Assembly (NCBI GenBank): GCA_903918315.1
Contig: CAIXEA010000095.1
Span: 1-56,517, forward strand
Length of the DNA: 56,517 bases
DNA from: an uncultured Acetobacteraceae bacterium
GTDB lineage: Bacteria; Pseudomonadota; Alphaproteobacteria; Acetobacterales; Acetobacteraceae
Direction of reading: 5' to 3'
The notes beneath the pieces were generated by a model. It saw nothing but the letters and a program-made list of their open reading frames with translations, did no database searches and was not told where the DNA came from. Position 1 is the stretch's first letter, and each line of letters begins with the position of its first letter. This document shows, in pieces, positions 40,895-50,639 of the stretch. A program made the position numbers and the translations under genes.

Positions 40895-41341
40895 ATGGCC
40901 GAGATCGGCTTTTACCACCTGACACGCATGGAGCTGGGGCAGGTGCTGCCCCCGCTTCTGGCACGCACCATGGCCGCGGCCCAACGCGCCCTGGTGCTCT
41001 GCCCGACCGAGGAGGCGGTGAAAGCGCTCGACAAGGCCTTATGGCAGGCGCCGGAGCCGGAATGGCTCCCGCATGGTACCCCGGCCGACGGGGATCCGGA
41101 TCTGCAGCCGATCTGGCTGGCGACGGATGATACGGCGCCGAACGGGGCGCGGTTTCTGTTCCTGGTGCAGGGCGCGGATACCCCGCGCCTGGGGGCGTTC
41201 GACCGGGTGTTCGACCTGTTCGACGGCAATCGGGAGGACGAGGTCCTCGCCGCCCGTGGCCGCTGGAAGGCGGCCAAGGCGGCCGGCCACGCGCTGACCT
41301 ATTGGCAGCAGGGGCCGAAAGGCTGGGTGAAGAAGGCTTAG
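40895..41341 (+). CDS. holC: DNA polymerase III subunit chi
   Basis: 148 aa; links single-strand-binding protein to the clamp loader. Start at 40895, where MAEIGFYHLTRMELGQVLPP matches the family. Conserved LPHGTPADGDPDLQPIWLAT and FDGNREDEVLAARGRWKAAK follow. It is 10 bases after pepA. Its TAG stop is the first of three bases of the TTAGACCGTG arm of repeat copy B. Confidence 0.93.
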   Translation: MAEIGFYHLTRMELGQVLPPLLARTMAAAQRALVLCPTEEAVKALDKALWQAPEPEWLPHGTPADGDPDLQPIWLATDDTAPNGARFLFLVQGADTPRLGAFDRVFDLFDGNREDEVLAARGRWKAAKAAGHALTYWQQGPKGWVKKA

Positions 41342-41417
41342 ACCGTGCCCGCCTTCAGACGGACACGCTCCCGGTCTGTCCTAACGCGCGGTTCACCCTG
41401 AACCGGTATCGCTCTAA
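41338..41417. repeat. Dispersed palindromic repeat, copy B
   Basis: TTAGACCGTGCCCG (41338-41351) pairs imperfectly with CGGACACGCTC (41360-41370), the same design as copy C. Further on, CGGTTCA and TGAACCG (on the minus strand) form a 7-bp stem ending at GCTCTAA (41411-41417). The element's two ends supply the TAG stops of the convergent holC and the coiled-coil gene. It is less symmetrical than copies A and C. Confidence 0.6.
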
Positions 41418-42370
41418 CGGCCTTTCGATTTGGCCTTCGGGCCCGGCATCAGCCACCATTTGACCGGTTCGCCGTCCGCGGCGGGCGGGATCACTTGCTT
41501 CGCCGCCGATTTCGCGCCGGGCGGGCGGCCGCGGCGCGCGGGCACCCGCTCTTCCTGGGTTCGGGTGGCTTGTGTGACCGGCGCGCGGGCGACGGCGGGT
41601 TCTGCGGGCTTGGTCACGGGCTTGGTGACCAGCTTCGCCGCGGCCTTGTGTTCATCCAGCAGCCGAAGCGCCGTTTCGGCGCGGTCGGTGGCGTCGCGCA
41701 GGGCGCGTTCAGCCGCTTTGCGGGCCGCGCGTTCTTCCGCCAGGGCGGCTTGGGCGGCGCGGCGGGCGATGTCGGCCGCTTCGATCTGCTCGTTCAGCGC
41801 CTGGATTTCTTCTTCCGACGCGGATGATGTTTCGGCCCGCGCGGCGGCGGCTTCGCGCTCACGGCGGGCGATATCGACCGCTTCGGCGCGGGCGAGTTCG
41901 GCGTGGCCGATCTTGGTTTTCAAATCGCGAATTTGGTTCTGCGCGTCGGCCAAGGCCCGTTCGGCGCGTTCCCGGTTGGCCGTTTCCGCGGCCAGCGCGG
42001 CTTCGGTGCGTTGGAGACGGCTGGATTGCGGCACGGCGGCGGCATCGACGCTCGGCTCCCGCCGGACGACGGTGACAGGCACCTCACCATCCTGGACGAA
42101 CCGCCGGCGGTGCAGACCTTGATGCCCACCCGCGTGCCCGCCCGCATGTCCACCATGACCAAAGCGTTCCTGGGTCCGGCTTCCCTGATCGCCGCGATCC
42201 TGGTTGTGGCTGGTGCGCATGCCTTGTCCGAACAGGCCCAGCGCCCGGCGCATCTGCGCTTCGGTGTCCGAGAGGGGATTGGAATCGGCGGCGGGGGATT
42301 CGGAGGCCAAAGACATGCGGCCCGTCAGGGTTTCGGCTGGGAACTTTGAATTTTCAGACACGCGTGTCAC
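41414..42370 (-). CDS. Alanine/arginine-rich coiled-coil protein with AT-hook-like tail
   Basis: 318 aa, function unknown. The N-terminal region has SDTEAQMRRALGLFG and a His/Gly-rich stretch (HGGHAGGHAGGH) that could bind metal. Residues about 120-235 are a long charged coiled coil (ETANRERAERALADAQNQ, EREAAAARAET). The tail has RRGRPPGAK, an AT-hook-like motif, then EPVKWWLMPG. This could be a DNA-associated structural protein. Possibly conserved in Acetobacteraceae, from memory. The stop is the edge of repeat copy B. Confidence 0.6.
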   Translation of the reverse strand: MTRVSENSKFPAETLTGRMSLASESPAADSNPLSDTEAQMRRALGLFGQGMRTSHNQDRGDQGSRTQERFGHGGHAGGHAGGHQGLHRRRFVQDGEVPVTVVRREPSVDAAAVPQSSRLQRTEAALAAETANRERAERALADAQNQIRDLKTKIGHAELARAEAVDIARREREAAAARAETSSASEEEIQALNEQIEAADIARRAAQAALAEERAARKAAERALRDATDRAETALRLLDEHKAAAKLVTKPVTKPAEPAVARAPVTQATRTQEERVPARRGRPPGAKSAAKQVIPPAADGEPVKWWLMPGPKAKSKGR

Positions 42371-42851
42371 CCGGTTGCGGTTGGGACATTTCCGTTGTTA
42401 CCAAGGCCCCTGTTGCCAAGGTCCACGCCCGGTCACCCGGCTGCATCAGGGATTGGCGTGCCAGCATGGCGGCTGACCGCCCGCTGGCCGAAAAATCCCG
42501 TGCGTGATGAGCGCGAATTAGAAACAGACGATACGGCCTTGCATTTGATTTGCGACACCAACACGGGCGGCCGACCGGTATAAACGGGAAATTCAGCTGC
42601 TCCGACGATGCCGGACTGGTAACAGCAACCTAGGGACGCTGCCCCCCCTACGCAAGGGTTTCCCCCGATTCGTTTGTCATTTCGGTCCCCTGTCACCGAA
42701 TAGCAGCATTGCAGCCGCATGCGCCCCGAGACATTCATGCGGCCCCGGGCACGGGATTGCCCATCACGCCGCATCGTCCCGGGCGAAAATGCCTTCTAGC
42801 CAAATGCCCGCCCATCGGCCACAGTCGAGCCGGGAAACGTCAAGCGAATCA
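42371..42851. other. Intergenic region before livH
   Basis: About 480 bases without a convincing gene between divergent starts of the coiled-coil gene and livH. No clear promoter, terminator or riboswitch was recognised by eye. It must hold the liv promoter if the operon starts at livH. Confidence 0.4.
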
Positions 42852-43730
42852 ATGGAACTCGATTTCAATCTTCTCGGCAACGCGCTGGTGTCCGGCCTGC
42901 TGCTCGGCGGCTTTTATGCCGCGGTGACCGTCGGAGTGTCGATTTCCTTCGGCATGCTCGACATCGTCAACATCGCGCATCCCGCCTTCATCATCCTCGG
43001 CTCCTATATCGCCTACATCGCCAACAGCACGCTGGGTCTGGACCCCATTCTGGCCAGCATCCTGGCCATGCCGGCGTTCTACCTGCTTGGGATGGCAATC
43101 TATCATATTTACGACGTATCATTTGAACGAAGAGGCGATAATGGCCTGCGTGGACTGGCCTTCTTCTTCGGTATTCTGTTCATCACCGAAGTGACGCTGG
43201 TGCTCGTATTCGGCGTCGACTACCGGCTGGTCGAGGCATCCTATATCGGCATCAGCATCCATCTCGGTCCCATCGACCTGCCGCTGCGTTTGCTGGTGCC
43301 GTTCGGGATCTCGCTGGTGCTGATGGGCGGGCTGCATCTGTACATGAGCCGCACCTTTATCGGCCGCGCCATCCAGGCGGTGGCGCAGGACCCGCTGGCG
43401 CTGCGGCTGATGGCCGCGGACCCCAGCAAAATCAAACGCATCGCCTTCGGCCTGTCGCTCGCCACCGCGTCCATCGGCGGCGCCATCCTGATCATCATCC
43501 AGCCGGTCGAGCCGTCCATCGGGCGCGATTATATCGGCCGCATCTTCGCCATCTGCGTCATGGGTGGGCTCGGCAGCTTCGCCGGCTCGCTGGTCGCGGC
43601 CATGGCGCTGGGAATCATGGAGAGCATGACCTCCACCTTCTTCGGCCCCTCCTGGTCGCCGGCGGTGTCGTTCGGCTTCCTGCTGCTGACCCTCGCGTTC
43701 CGGCCGAGCGGCCTGTTCGGGCGCGCCTGA
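42852..43730 (+). CDS. livH: Branched-chain amino acid ABC transporter permease (LivH type)
   Basis: 292 aa inner-membrane permease. I start at ATG 42852 (MELDFNLLGNALVSGLLLGG), which gives the family N-terminus; the ATG at 42789 adds 21 polar residues. Typical LivH segments are GMLDIVNIAHPAFIILGSYI and GRAIQAVAQDPLALRLMAAD, the cytoplasmic coupling loop. About eight transmembrane spans. First gene of livHMGF. No substrate-binding protein gene lies in the window, so true substrate (branched-chain amino acid, amide, urea or other) is open. Confidence 0.9.
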   Translation: MELDFNLLGNALVSGLLLGGFYAAVTVGVSISFGMLDIVNIAHPAFIILGSYIAYIANSTLGLDPILASILAMPAFYLLGMAIYHIYDVSFERRGDNGLRGLAFFFGILFITEVTLVLVFGVDYRLVEASYIGISIHLGPIDLPLRLLVPFGISLVLMGGLHLYMSRTFIGRAIQAVAQDPLALRLMAADPSKIKRIAFGLSLATASIGGAILIIIQPVEPSIGRDYIGRIFAICVMGGLGSFAGSLVAAMALGIMESMTSTFFGPSWSPAVSFGFLLLTLAFRPSGLFGRA

Positions 43731-43731
43731 G

Positions 43732-44679
43732 ATGCGCAACAGCGCCTTCTTCGCCGCTTTGTTCGGCGTCGCGATCCTGGTCTTCGGGGCGGCGAAGCTG
43801 ATCGACAATCCCTATGTATTCTTCGCCGGCTACGTGGTGCTGCAATATATCGTGCTGTCGACCGGCTGGAACATTCTCGGCGGCTACACCGGCTATGTGA
43901 ATTTCGGCACCGCCGCCTTCTTCGCCATGGGGGCCTATAGCACCGTCGCGCTGCACAAGCTGGTGCCGGAGATGCCACTGCCCATCATGATGCTGTTCGG
44001 CGGCGCCCTGTCCGGGCTGATTGGCCTCGGCACCGGCTATCTGACGCTCCGCCTGCGCGGTACCTTCTTCGGCATCGCCACCCTGGCCATGTCGGTCGTG
44101 GTGCAAACGCTCATCACCAACTGGAGCTTCGTCGGCGGCTCCCGCGGGGCCTATGTGGTGCGGCCGGATACGACCAGCGTCTTTGCGATCGACTATATCG
44201 AATATCTGTTCCTGCTCATGCTCGGCCTGTCGGTGATCGCCGTCGGGGTCGCCCGTGCGATCGAGAAATCCAAGCTGGGCTATGGCTTCGCGACCATCCG
44301 CGACGACGAGCTGGCGGCCGAGGCCTCGGGCGTACCAACCCTACGCCTGAAACTGCTGGCAACCGCGCTGTCGGGCGGGTTCATGGGCATGGCCGGGGCG
44401 CCTTTGCCCTATTACGTGACCTATCTCGATCCGGCGTCCGGCTTCAGCCTCAGCTACGCCGTCAACACCATCGCCATGCCATTGATTGGCGGCACCGCCA
44501 GCTGGCTCGGCCCGGTCATCGGCGCGGTGCTGCTGGGCACCTTGCAGCAGGTGGCGACGGTGACGATTTCCTCCGCGCTGTCGCTGCTGATCGTCGGCGT
44601 GATGCTGGTGGGCTTCGTCATCCTGGCCCCCAGGGGCATCATCGGCTGGTTCGCCCCCAAACGGGGGAAAGGCGCATGA
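43732..44679 (+). CDS. livM: Branched-chain amino acid ABC transporter permease (LivM type)
   Basis: 315 aa permease paired with LivH. Hallmarks: GWNILGGYTGYVNFGTAAFF, RLRGTFFGIATLAMS and the cytoplasmic loop GYGFATIRDDELAAEASGVP. Starts one base after the livH stop, so co-translation is likely. Confidence 0.92.
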   Translation: MRNSAFFAALFGVAILVFGAAKLIDNPYVFFAGYVVLQYIVLSTGWNILGGYTGYVNFGTAAFFAMGAYSTVALHKLVPEMPLPIMMLFGGALSGLIGLGTGYLTLRLRGTFFGIATLAMSVVVQTLITNWSFVGGSRGAYVVRPDTTSVFAIDYIEYLFLLMLGLSVIAVGVARAIEKSKLGYGFATIRDDELAAEASGVPTLRLKLLATALSGGFMGMAGAPLPYYVTYLDPASGFSLSYAVNTIAMPLIGGTASWLGPVIGAVLLGTLQQVATVTISSALSLLIVGVMLVGFVILAPRGIIGWFAPKRGKGA

Positions 44680-45404
44680 GCGAAGCCATTCTCACGGTCT
44701 CCGGCCTCGGTAAGCGCTTTGGCGGCTTCGTCGCTTTGGCCGATGTCGAACTCGAAGTCCGCAAAGGCGAGCGGCTCGGCCTTATCGGCCCCAACGGGTC
44801 GGGCAAGAGCACCTTCGTCAATTGCCTCTGCGGCACGCTGCGCAACGATGCCGGCACCGTGCGGTTCAATGGGCGGGTGCTGGACGGGCTGAAAGCGCAT
44901 GAGCGGACCCGCCTCGGCATCGCCCGCAGCTTCCAGCTGCCGCGCCCCTTCACCACCCTGACGCTGGCCGAAAATCTGCGCATCCCGCTGCTCTATGTGG
45001 TGCAGGCCCGCGGCACCATCGGCGACATCGATCGGCGATGCCTGGATTTGCTGGACATGGTCGGCCTCGCCGGCAAGGCGCACCACCTGCCGACGGATTT
45101 GACCCAGATCGAAATGCGCAAGCTCGAACTGGCCCGCGCCATGGCGGCCGAACCCAGCCTGCTGATCGCCGATGAGGCGATGGCCGGCCTGTCGCATCAG
45201 GAGGTGGACGATATCCTCGCTTTGCTGATGCGCCTGAATGAGCAGCAGGGGGTGACGATCATCATGATCGAACACATCATGCGGGCGGTGATGCATTTCT
45301 CCCAACGGCTGGTGGTGCTGGTGGCGGGTCGCAAGATCGCCGACGGGCTGCCGGCCGATATCGTGCGTCAGGACGACGTGGTGGCGGCCTATCTTGGCAG
45401 CTAG
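44676..45404 (+). CDS. livG: Branched-chain amino acid ABC transporter ATPase (LivG type)
   Basis: 242 aa ATP-binding subunit. Walker A GPNGSGKST, Q-loop region in ARSFQLPRPFTTLTLAENL, then Walker B-like SLLIADEAMAGLS with Glu following Asp. The family signature is replaced by LTQIEMRKLELARAMA, an atypical LSGGQ. Overlaps livM by 4 bases (ATGA). Confidence 0.9.
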   Translation: MSEAILTVSGLGKRFGGFVALADVELEVRKGERLGLIGPNGSGKSTFVNCLCGTLRNDAGTVRFNGRVLDGLKAHERTRLGIARSFQLPRPFTTLTLAENLRIPLLYVVQARGTIGDIDRRCLDLLDMVGLAGKAHHLPTDLTQIEMRKLELARAMAAEPSLLIADEAMAGLSHQEVDDILALLMRLNEQQGVTIIMIEHIMRAVMHFSQRLVVLVAGRKIADGLPADIVRQDDVVAAYLGS

Positions 45405-46125
45405 TCTCAACATTTCCGGCCTCGATGCCGGCTACGGCGCGGTGCGCATCCTGGAGGATGTGTCCCTGACCGTCCGCGAGGGTGAAACCGTCGCTTTGCT
45501 CGGCACCAATGGCAACGGCAAGTCCACCCTGATGAAATGCATCATGGGGATGGTCAAACCCTCCGCCGGCAGCATCGTGGCGGAGATCGACGGCGCGTCG
45601 TTTGAGCTCGTCGGCCGATCGACCGAGGCGATCGTGGATTTGGGGATCGCGTTCGTGCCGGAGGGGCGGCGGCTGTTCCCCCGCCTGACGGTGGTCGAAA
45701 ATCTGCTGATGGGCGCGTTTCGCAAGACCGCCCGGCCGCAGATCGACCGGAACCTGGCCTTCTGCTTTGAGGTTTTCCCCCGCCTGGCGGAACGCCGCGG
45801 GCAGTTGGCGGGGTCGATGAGCGGCGGTGAGCAGCAGATGGTTGCTTTGGCCCGCGCTTTGATGTCGGCGCCGCGGCTGCTGCTGATCGACGAACCCTCC
45901 GTGGGCCTGGCGCCGCTGCTGGTGTCGCGCACGATCGACAAGATCAAAGAGCTGAAGGACGGTTACGGCCTGTCGGTGCTGATGGCCGAGCAGAATTTTA
46001 CGCAAGCGATCCGGATCGCCGACCGGGGCTATGTGATCGTGCATGGTAAGATCGAGTTCGAGGGCGGTTCGGCGGCGGAGCTGAACAACAACGAGCTGAT
46101 CCGGCAGTTTTATCTGGGGGCGTGA
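45394..46125 (+). CDS. livF: Branched-chain amino acid ABC transporter ATPase (LivF type)
   Basis: 243 aa. TTG start at 45394, overlapping livG by 11 bases; no better start is available. Walker A GTNGNGKST, signature MSGGEQQMVALARALM, Walker B LLLIDEPSVGLAP. With LivG it powers the LivHM pore. Confidence 0.92.
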   Translation: MAASLNISGLDAGYGAVRILEDVSLTVREGETVALLGTNGNGKSTLMKCIMGMVKPSAGSIVAEIDGASFELVGRSTEAIVDLGIAFVPEGRRLFPRLTVVENLLMGAFRKTARPQIDRNLAFCFEVFPRLAERRGQLAGSMSGGEQQMVALARALMSAPRLLLIDEPSVGLAPLLVSRTIDKIKELKDGYGLSVLMAEQNFTQAIRIADRGYVIVHGKIEFEGGSAAELNNNELIRQFYLGA

Positions 46126-46184
46126 GACGCGTCCGCGGGACCCAAAATCGGCCACCAAAAATGCACGCCCCGCGACCGCATCCC

Positions 46185-46213
46185 TTGACTCCACCCCTTC
46201 GCGCCCCTAGATC
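46185..46213 (+). promoter_or_regulatory. Sigma-70 type promoter of groESL
   Basis: TTGACT (46185-46190) and TAGATC (46208-46213) are spaced by 17 bases and lie just before CIRCE, which would overlap the transcription start. The -35 element is close to consensus. Confidence 0.7.
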
Positions 46214-46214
46214 G

Positions 46215-46241
46215 CTGGCACTCCCTCGGAGGGAGTGCTAA
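46215..46241 (+). promoter_or_regulatory. CIRCE element (HrcA operator) upstream of groES
   Basis: CTGGCACTC-N9-GAGTGCTAA. The right arm is perfect consensus; the left arm differs at two positions from TTAGCACTC. The 9-base spacer is exact. HrcA repression of groESL, relieved by heat shock, is the known role of this element. Confidence 0.93.
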
Positions 46242-46328
46242 CAACCGGCCGGATGCTCATGCCAGAGGTCCGATCGGTGGTGGCAGGCCCAACACACAAT
46301 GGCTGAGAAGCACTCAGGAGCGATCCTT

Positions 46329-46634
46329 ATGAATTTCCGTCCCCTCCATGACCGCGTCGTGGTCCGCCGGCTGAACGCCGAAGAGAAGACCGCTGGCGGG
46401 ATCATCATCCCCGATACGGCCCAGGAAAAGCCGATGGAAGGCGAAGTCATCGCCGCTGGTCCCGGTGCGCGCAACGAAGCTGGCCAGCTGGTGGCGCTTG
46501 ACGTCAAGGCCGGCGACCGCGTGCTGTTCGGCAAGTGGTCCGGCACCGAAGTGAAGATCTCGGGTGAAGACCTCCTGATTATGAAGGAGTCCGACATCAT
46601 GGGCATCATCCAGGCGCCCGCCAAGAAGAAGTAA
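46329..46634 (+). CDS. groES: Co-chaperonin GroES
   Basis: 101 aa heptameric lid of GroEL. Start at 46329 with AGGAG 8 bases upstream ([20 protein letters not shown]). The mobile loop ([16 protein letters not shown]) and the C-terminal strand are complete. An upstream ATG at 46299 adds 10 unlikely residues. Confidence 0.97.
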   Translation: MNFRPLHDRVVVRRLNAEEKTAGGIIIPDTAQEKPMEGEVIAAGPGARNEAGQLVALDVKAGDRVLFGKWSGTEVKISGEDLLIMKESDIMGIIQAPAKKK

Positions 46635-46671
46635 GGCCGCAAGGCCCGCTTCCGACCCCTATCCATCATGA

Positions 46672-48339
<1,668 letters not shown>

Positions 48340-48362
48340 GTCCGGCCTTCATACCAAGACGG

Positions 48363-48392
48363 AAAGGGCGGGCCGCGAGGTCCGCCCTTTTT
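48363..48392 (+). terminator. Rho-independent terminator of groEL
   Basis: AAAGGGCGG (48363-48371) pairs with CCGCCCTTT (48382-48390) around a 10-base loop; the T run TTTTT follows within the descending arm. About 25 bases after the groEL stop. Confidence 0.9.
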
Positions 48393-48428
48393 CGTTGATA
48401 ATCCGCCCATGACACATCTTCGCCACGA

Positions 48429-48460
48429 TTGACACAGGACTGGCTTTCTGTGCGAACTAT
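48429..48460 (+). promoter_or_regulatory. Candidate promoter of the first cold-shock gene
   Basis: A perfect TTGACA at 48429-48434; the -10 is unclear (AACTAT at 48455-48460 gives a 20-base spacer). It would leave a leader of roughly 130 bases before the ATG, the kind of long 5' UTR that cspA-type genes use for temperature control. Confidence 0.35.
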
Positions 48461-48596
48461 TCCCTGCAATCGCTTTATGGCCCAGCCTTGCAGTGCCTCC
48501 CGTCCGCCGGGTGAATCTCAAGACCGCCTAATTCCCGGTTGAAGACCGCGTCGTGCGCTCGTGCGGGACGCCCAGGACAGAAGAGAGACGCAGGCT

Positions 48597-48800
48597 ATGG
48601 CTACCGGTACAGTCAAGTGGTTTAATACCACGAAGGGGTTTGGCTTCATTATGCCATCGGACGGCGGCAAGGATGTCTTCGTTCATATCACAGCAGTACA
48701 GGCAGCCGGCCTGCGTGGCCTGAACGAAGGCCAGGCCGTGACCTACGAGGTCGCCATGGAACGCGGCAAGGCCGCCGCCATCAATCTCAAGCCGGCCTGA
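48597..48800 (+). CDS. Cold-shock protein (CspA family), first copy
   Basis: 67 aa single-domain nucleic-acid-binding beta-barrel. RNP1 KGFGFI and RNP2 VFVHI are intact. Start at ATG 48597. Compared with the second copy it differs at about a dozen positions. An RNA chaperone in cold or other stress is expected. Confidence 0.95.
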   Translation: MATGTVKWFNTTKGFGFIMPSDGGKDVFVHITAVQAAGLRGLNEGQAVTYEVAMERGKAAAINLKPA

Positions 48801-48864
48801 CCCAGCCGCTTCATCCAAACTTGTCTCACGCGCTGGGGGGCGCGCATCGGAAGGAGTGACGACT

Positions 48865-49068
48865 ATGGCGACTGGTACCGTGAAATGGTTCAACGCAACC
48901 AAAGGCTTCGGCTTCATCATGCCGCAGGACGGCGGCAAGGATGTGTTCGTGCACATCACCGCCGTGCAGGCCGCTGGCCTCAAAGGGCTGAATGACGGCC
49001 AGAAGGTGGAATTCGAAGTCGCGATGGAACGCGGCAAGGCCGCCGCGACCAACCTGAAACTGGCCTGA
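48865..49068 (+). CDS. Cold-shock protein (CspA family), second copy
   Basis: 67 aa, close paralogue of the first copy, 64 bases downstream. AAGGAG 8 bases before ATG 48865. RNP1 KGFGFI and RNP2 VFVHI. It is followed by a long hairpin. Tandem duplication is likely. Confidence 0.95.
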   Translation: MATGTVKWFNATKGFGFIMPQDGGKDVFVHITAVQAAGLKGLNDGQKVEFEVAMERGKAAATNLKLA

Positions 49069-49072
49069 TCGG

Positions 49073-49112
49073 TCCCTTACAGGCCCGGCAACCATGTCGG
49101 GCCCGTAAGGGA
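49073..49112. terminator. Long hairpin between csp genes and the convergent citrate-synthase homologue
   Basis: TCCCTTAC (49073-49080) with GTAAGGGA (49105-49112), and inner GGCCCG (49082-49087) with CGGGCC (49098-49103), one A/C mismatch between. It is placed between convergent genes and so is likely a bidirectional terminator, although no T run follows. Confidence 0.7.
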
Positions 49113-49121
49113 AGGCCGCGA

Positions 49122-50219
49122 TCAGGCCGCCGGGGCGGGTATCGTCCCCCCATCCGGCGCCCCGATCGCAGGCCCGACATAGGCTGACGTCGGGCGGATC
49201 ATCCGCCCCGTCTTCTGCTGCTCCATCGCATGGGCAAGCCAGCCCGCCACCCGGCAGGTCGCGAAAATCGGTGTGAAACCGGACCGAGGGAACCCCACCG
49301 CGTCCAGCAGCAACGCCGCCATGATCTCCACATTCGGTGGCAGAGTCCGGCCCGGCTTCACCCGCTCGATCGCCGCCGCCACGCGCTGTTCCACATGCGT
49401 GGCGAAATCCAGCCGCCGCGCCAGCTGGCCCATACGCTGCATCGACGCGCGCATCGCCTCCGCCCGCGGATCGTTGCCTCGATAGACACGGTGGCCGAAC
49501 CCCATCAGCCGCTCCCCACCGCGCAGCTTCGCCTCCAGCCAGGCATCCAGGTCCGGGGCCGCCGCCGCCGCGTCCAGCATATCCAGCGTCGGACCCGGCG
49601 CGCCCCCATGCAGCGTGCCGGTGAAGGCGCCCCAGGCCCCCAGCACCGCGTTCGCCAATGACGCCCGGGTGGAAGCAATCACCCGCGCGGTGAAGCTCGA
49701 CGCGCTCAACCCGCTTTCAACCATCGCCGTGAAATAGGTGTCCAGCGCCGCCACCGCGCTGTCCGGCGCGGGCGCACCATGGAACATCCGCAGCACGTCC
49801 GCCGCCGTCGTCAAAGCCGGATCGGGCGCCACCGGTTCCTGCCCCTGCCCGGCCCGCAGCAACGCCGCCACCGCCACCGTCATCGCGCCCACCAGCGCCG
49901 CTGGCGCGCTGGAGTCCGGCTGCGCGGCCAGGGCCAGGCGCACCCCTTCATACAAGGGTACCCCGCGTGCCAGCCCCAGCCACCGGTCCCGATTGGCGAA
50001 GGCGGCGACCCGGGCGGCGCCAAAACGGTCCCGCAGGCCGGCGCGGCTCAGACCCTCCCCGGCGAAGCCCTCCCATAGCAGGGCCACCGTGCCTTCAAAC
50101 CCATGCCGCGCCAGCAGATCCGGCAAGGCCACGCCCCGCACCCAGATCATGCCCCGCGCGGAATCGGTGTGGCACAGGATGGTTTCCGCCGCGACGACGC
50201 CGTCCAATCCGGTAGACAT
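49122..50219 (-). CDS. Citrate synthase-family protein
   Basis: 365 aa. Condenses an acyl-CoA with an oxo-acid in the citrate synthase fold. Catalytic His positions are visible in LHGGAPGPTLDML and MGFGHRVYRGNDPRAEAM. The conserved Asp region reads NVEIMAALLLDAVG, where citrate and 2-methylcitrate synthases usually have NVDFYSG; a Glu replaces the Asp. This may change or abolish the usual reaction. Could be a citrate, methylcitrate or citryl/citramalyl-type member. Isolated, with no prp or gltA neighbours. Confidence 0.82.
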   Translation of the reverse strand: MSTGLDGVVAAETILCHTDSARGMIWVRGVALPDLLARHGFEGTVALLWEGFAGEGLSRAGLRDRFGAARVAAFANRDRWLGLARGVPLYEGVRLALAAQPDSSAPAALVGAMTVAVAALLRAGQGQEPVAPDPALTTAADVLRMFHGAPAPDSAVAALDTYFTAMVESGLSASSFTARVIASTRASLANAVLGAWGAFTGTLHGGAPGPTLDMLDAAAAAPDLDAWLEAKLRGGERLMGFGHRVYRGNDPRAEAMRASMQRMGQLARRLDFATHVEQRVAAAIERVKPGRTLPPNVEIMAALLLDAVGFPRSGFTPIFATCRVAGWLAHAMEQQKTGRMIRPTSAYVGPAIGAPDGGTIPAPAA

Positions 50220-50350
50220 ATCAGAGTGTTTCCTTCCTTCGCTTCGCCGCCAGCATGCCGTGCCGCGGGCCGCCTGTCAGCCCGGCCCTCCCCCCCGCTT
50301 GATCGCTACCCCATGTGCTGCGACAACACCGCCGCGAGCGGGAGACCACT

Positions 50351-50572
50351 GTGAAACAGCCGAATACCATGACCGAAGGCCAGCGCGCCTATGAGTCCAA
50401 GCGAGCCGCGAAAGCCGGCATGAGCCTCGATAAGTGGCTGGCCATGAAGCAACGCGATCAGGAAGCCGAGGAAAAGGCCCGCCTGAAAGCCGCCGCGCCA
50501 CCGCCGCCCCCCAAGAAGCCCGGCTTCTTCGGCCGGCTGCTGGAACGCGCGCAAAAGCCGCTGGGCTCCTGA
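50351..50572 (+). CDS. Small basic hypothetical protein
   Basis: 73 aa from GTG 50351 with GGGAGA upstream. Helical charged N-terminal part (MTEGQRAYESKRAAKAGMSL, DKWLAMKQRDQEAEEKARL), a poly-Pro stretch (APPPPPKK) and GFFGRLLERAQKPLGS. No transmembrane segment; unknown function. Lies 67 bases before rnd. Confidence 0.65.
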   Translation: MKQPNTMTEGQRAYESKRAAKAGMSLDKWLAMKQRDQEAEEKARLKAAAPPPPPKKPGFFGRLLERAQKPLGS

Positions 50573-50639
50573 TCCACGCATCGGAACGGGCATGACGCAT
50601 CATCTATCGCGCCGGCTTACCATCCGGTAGAAGCGAGGC

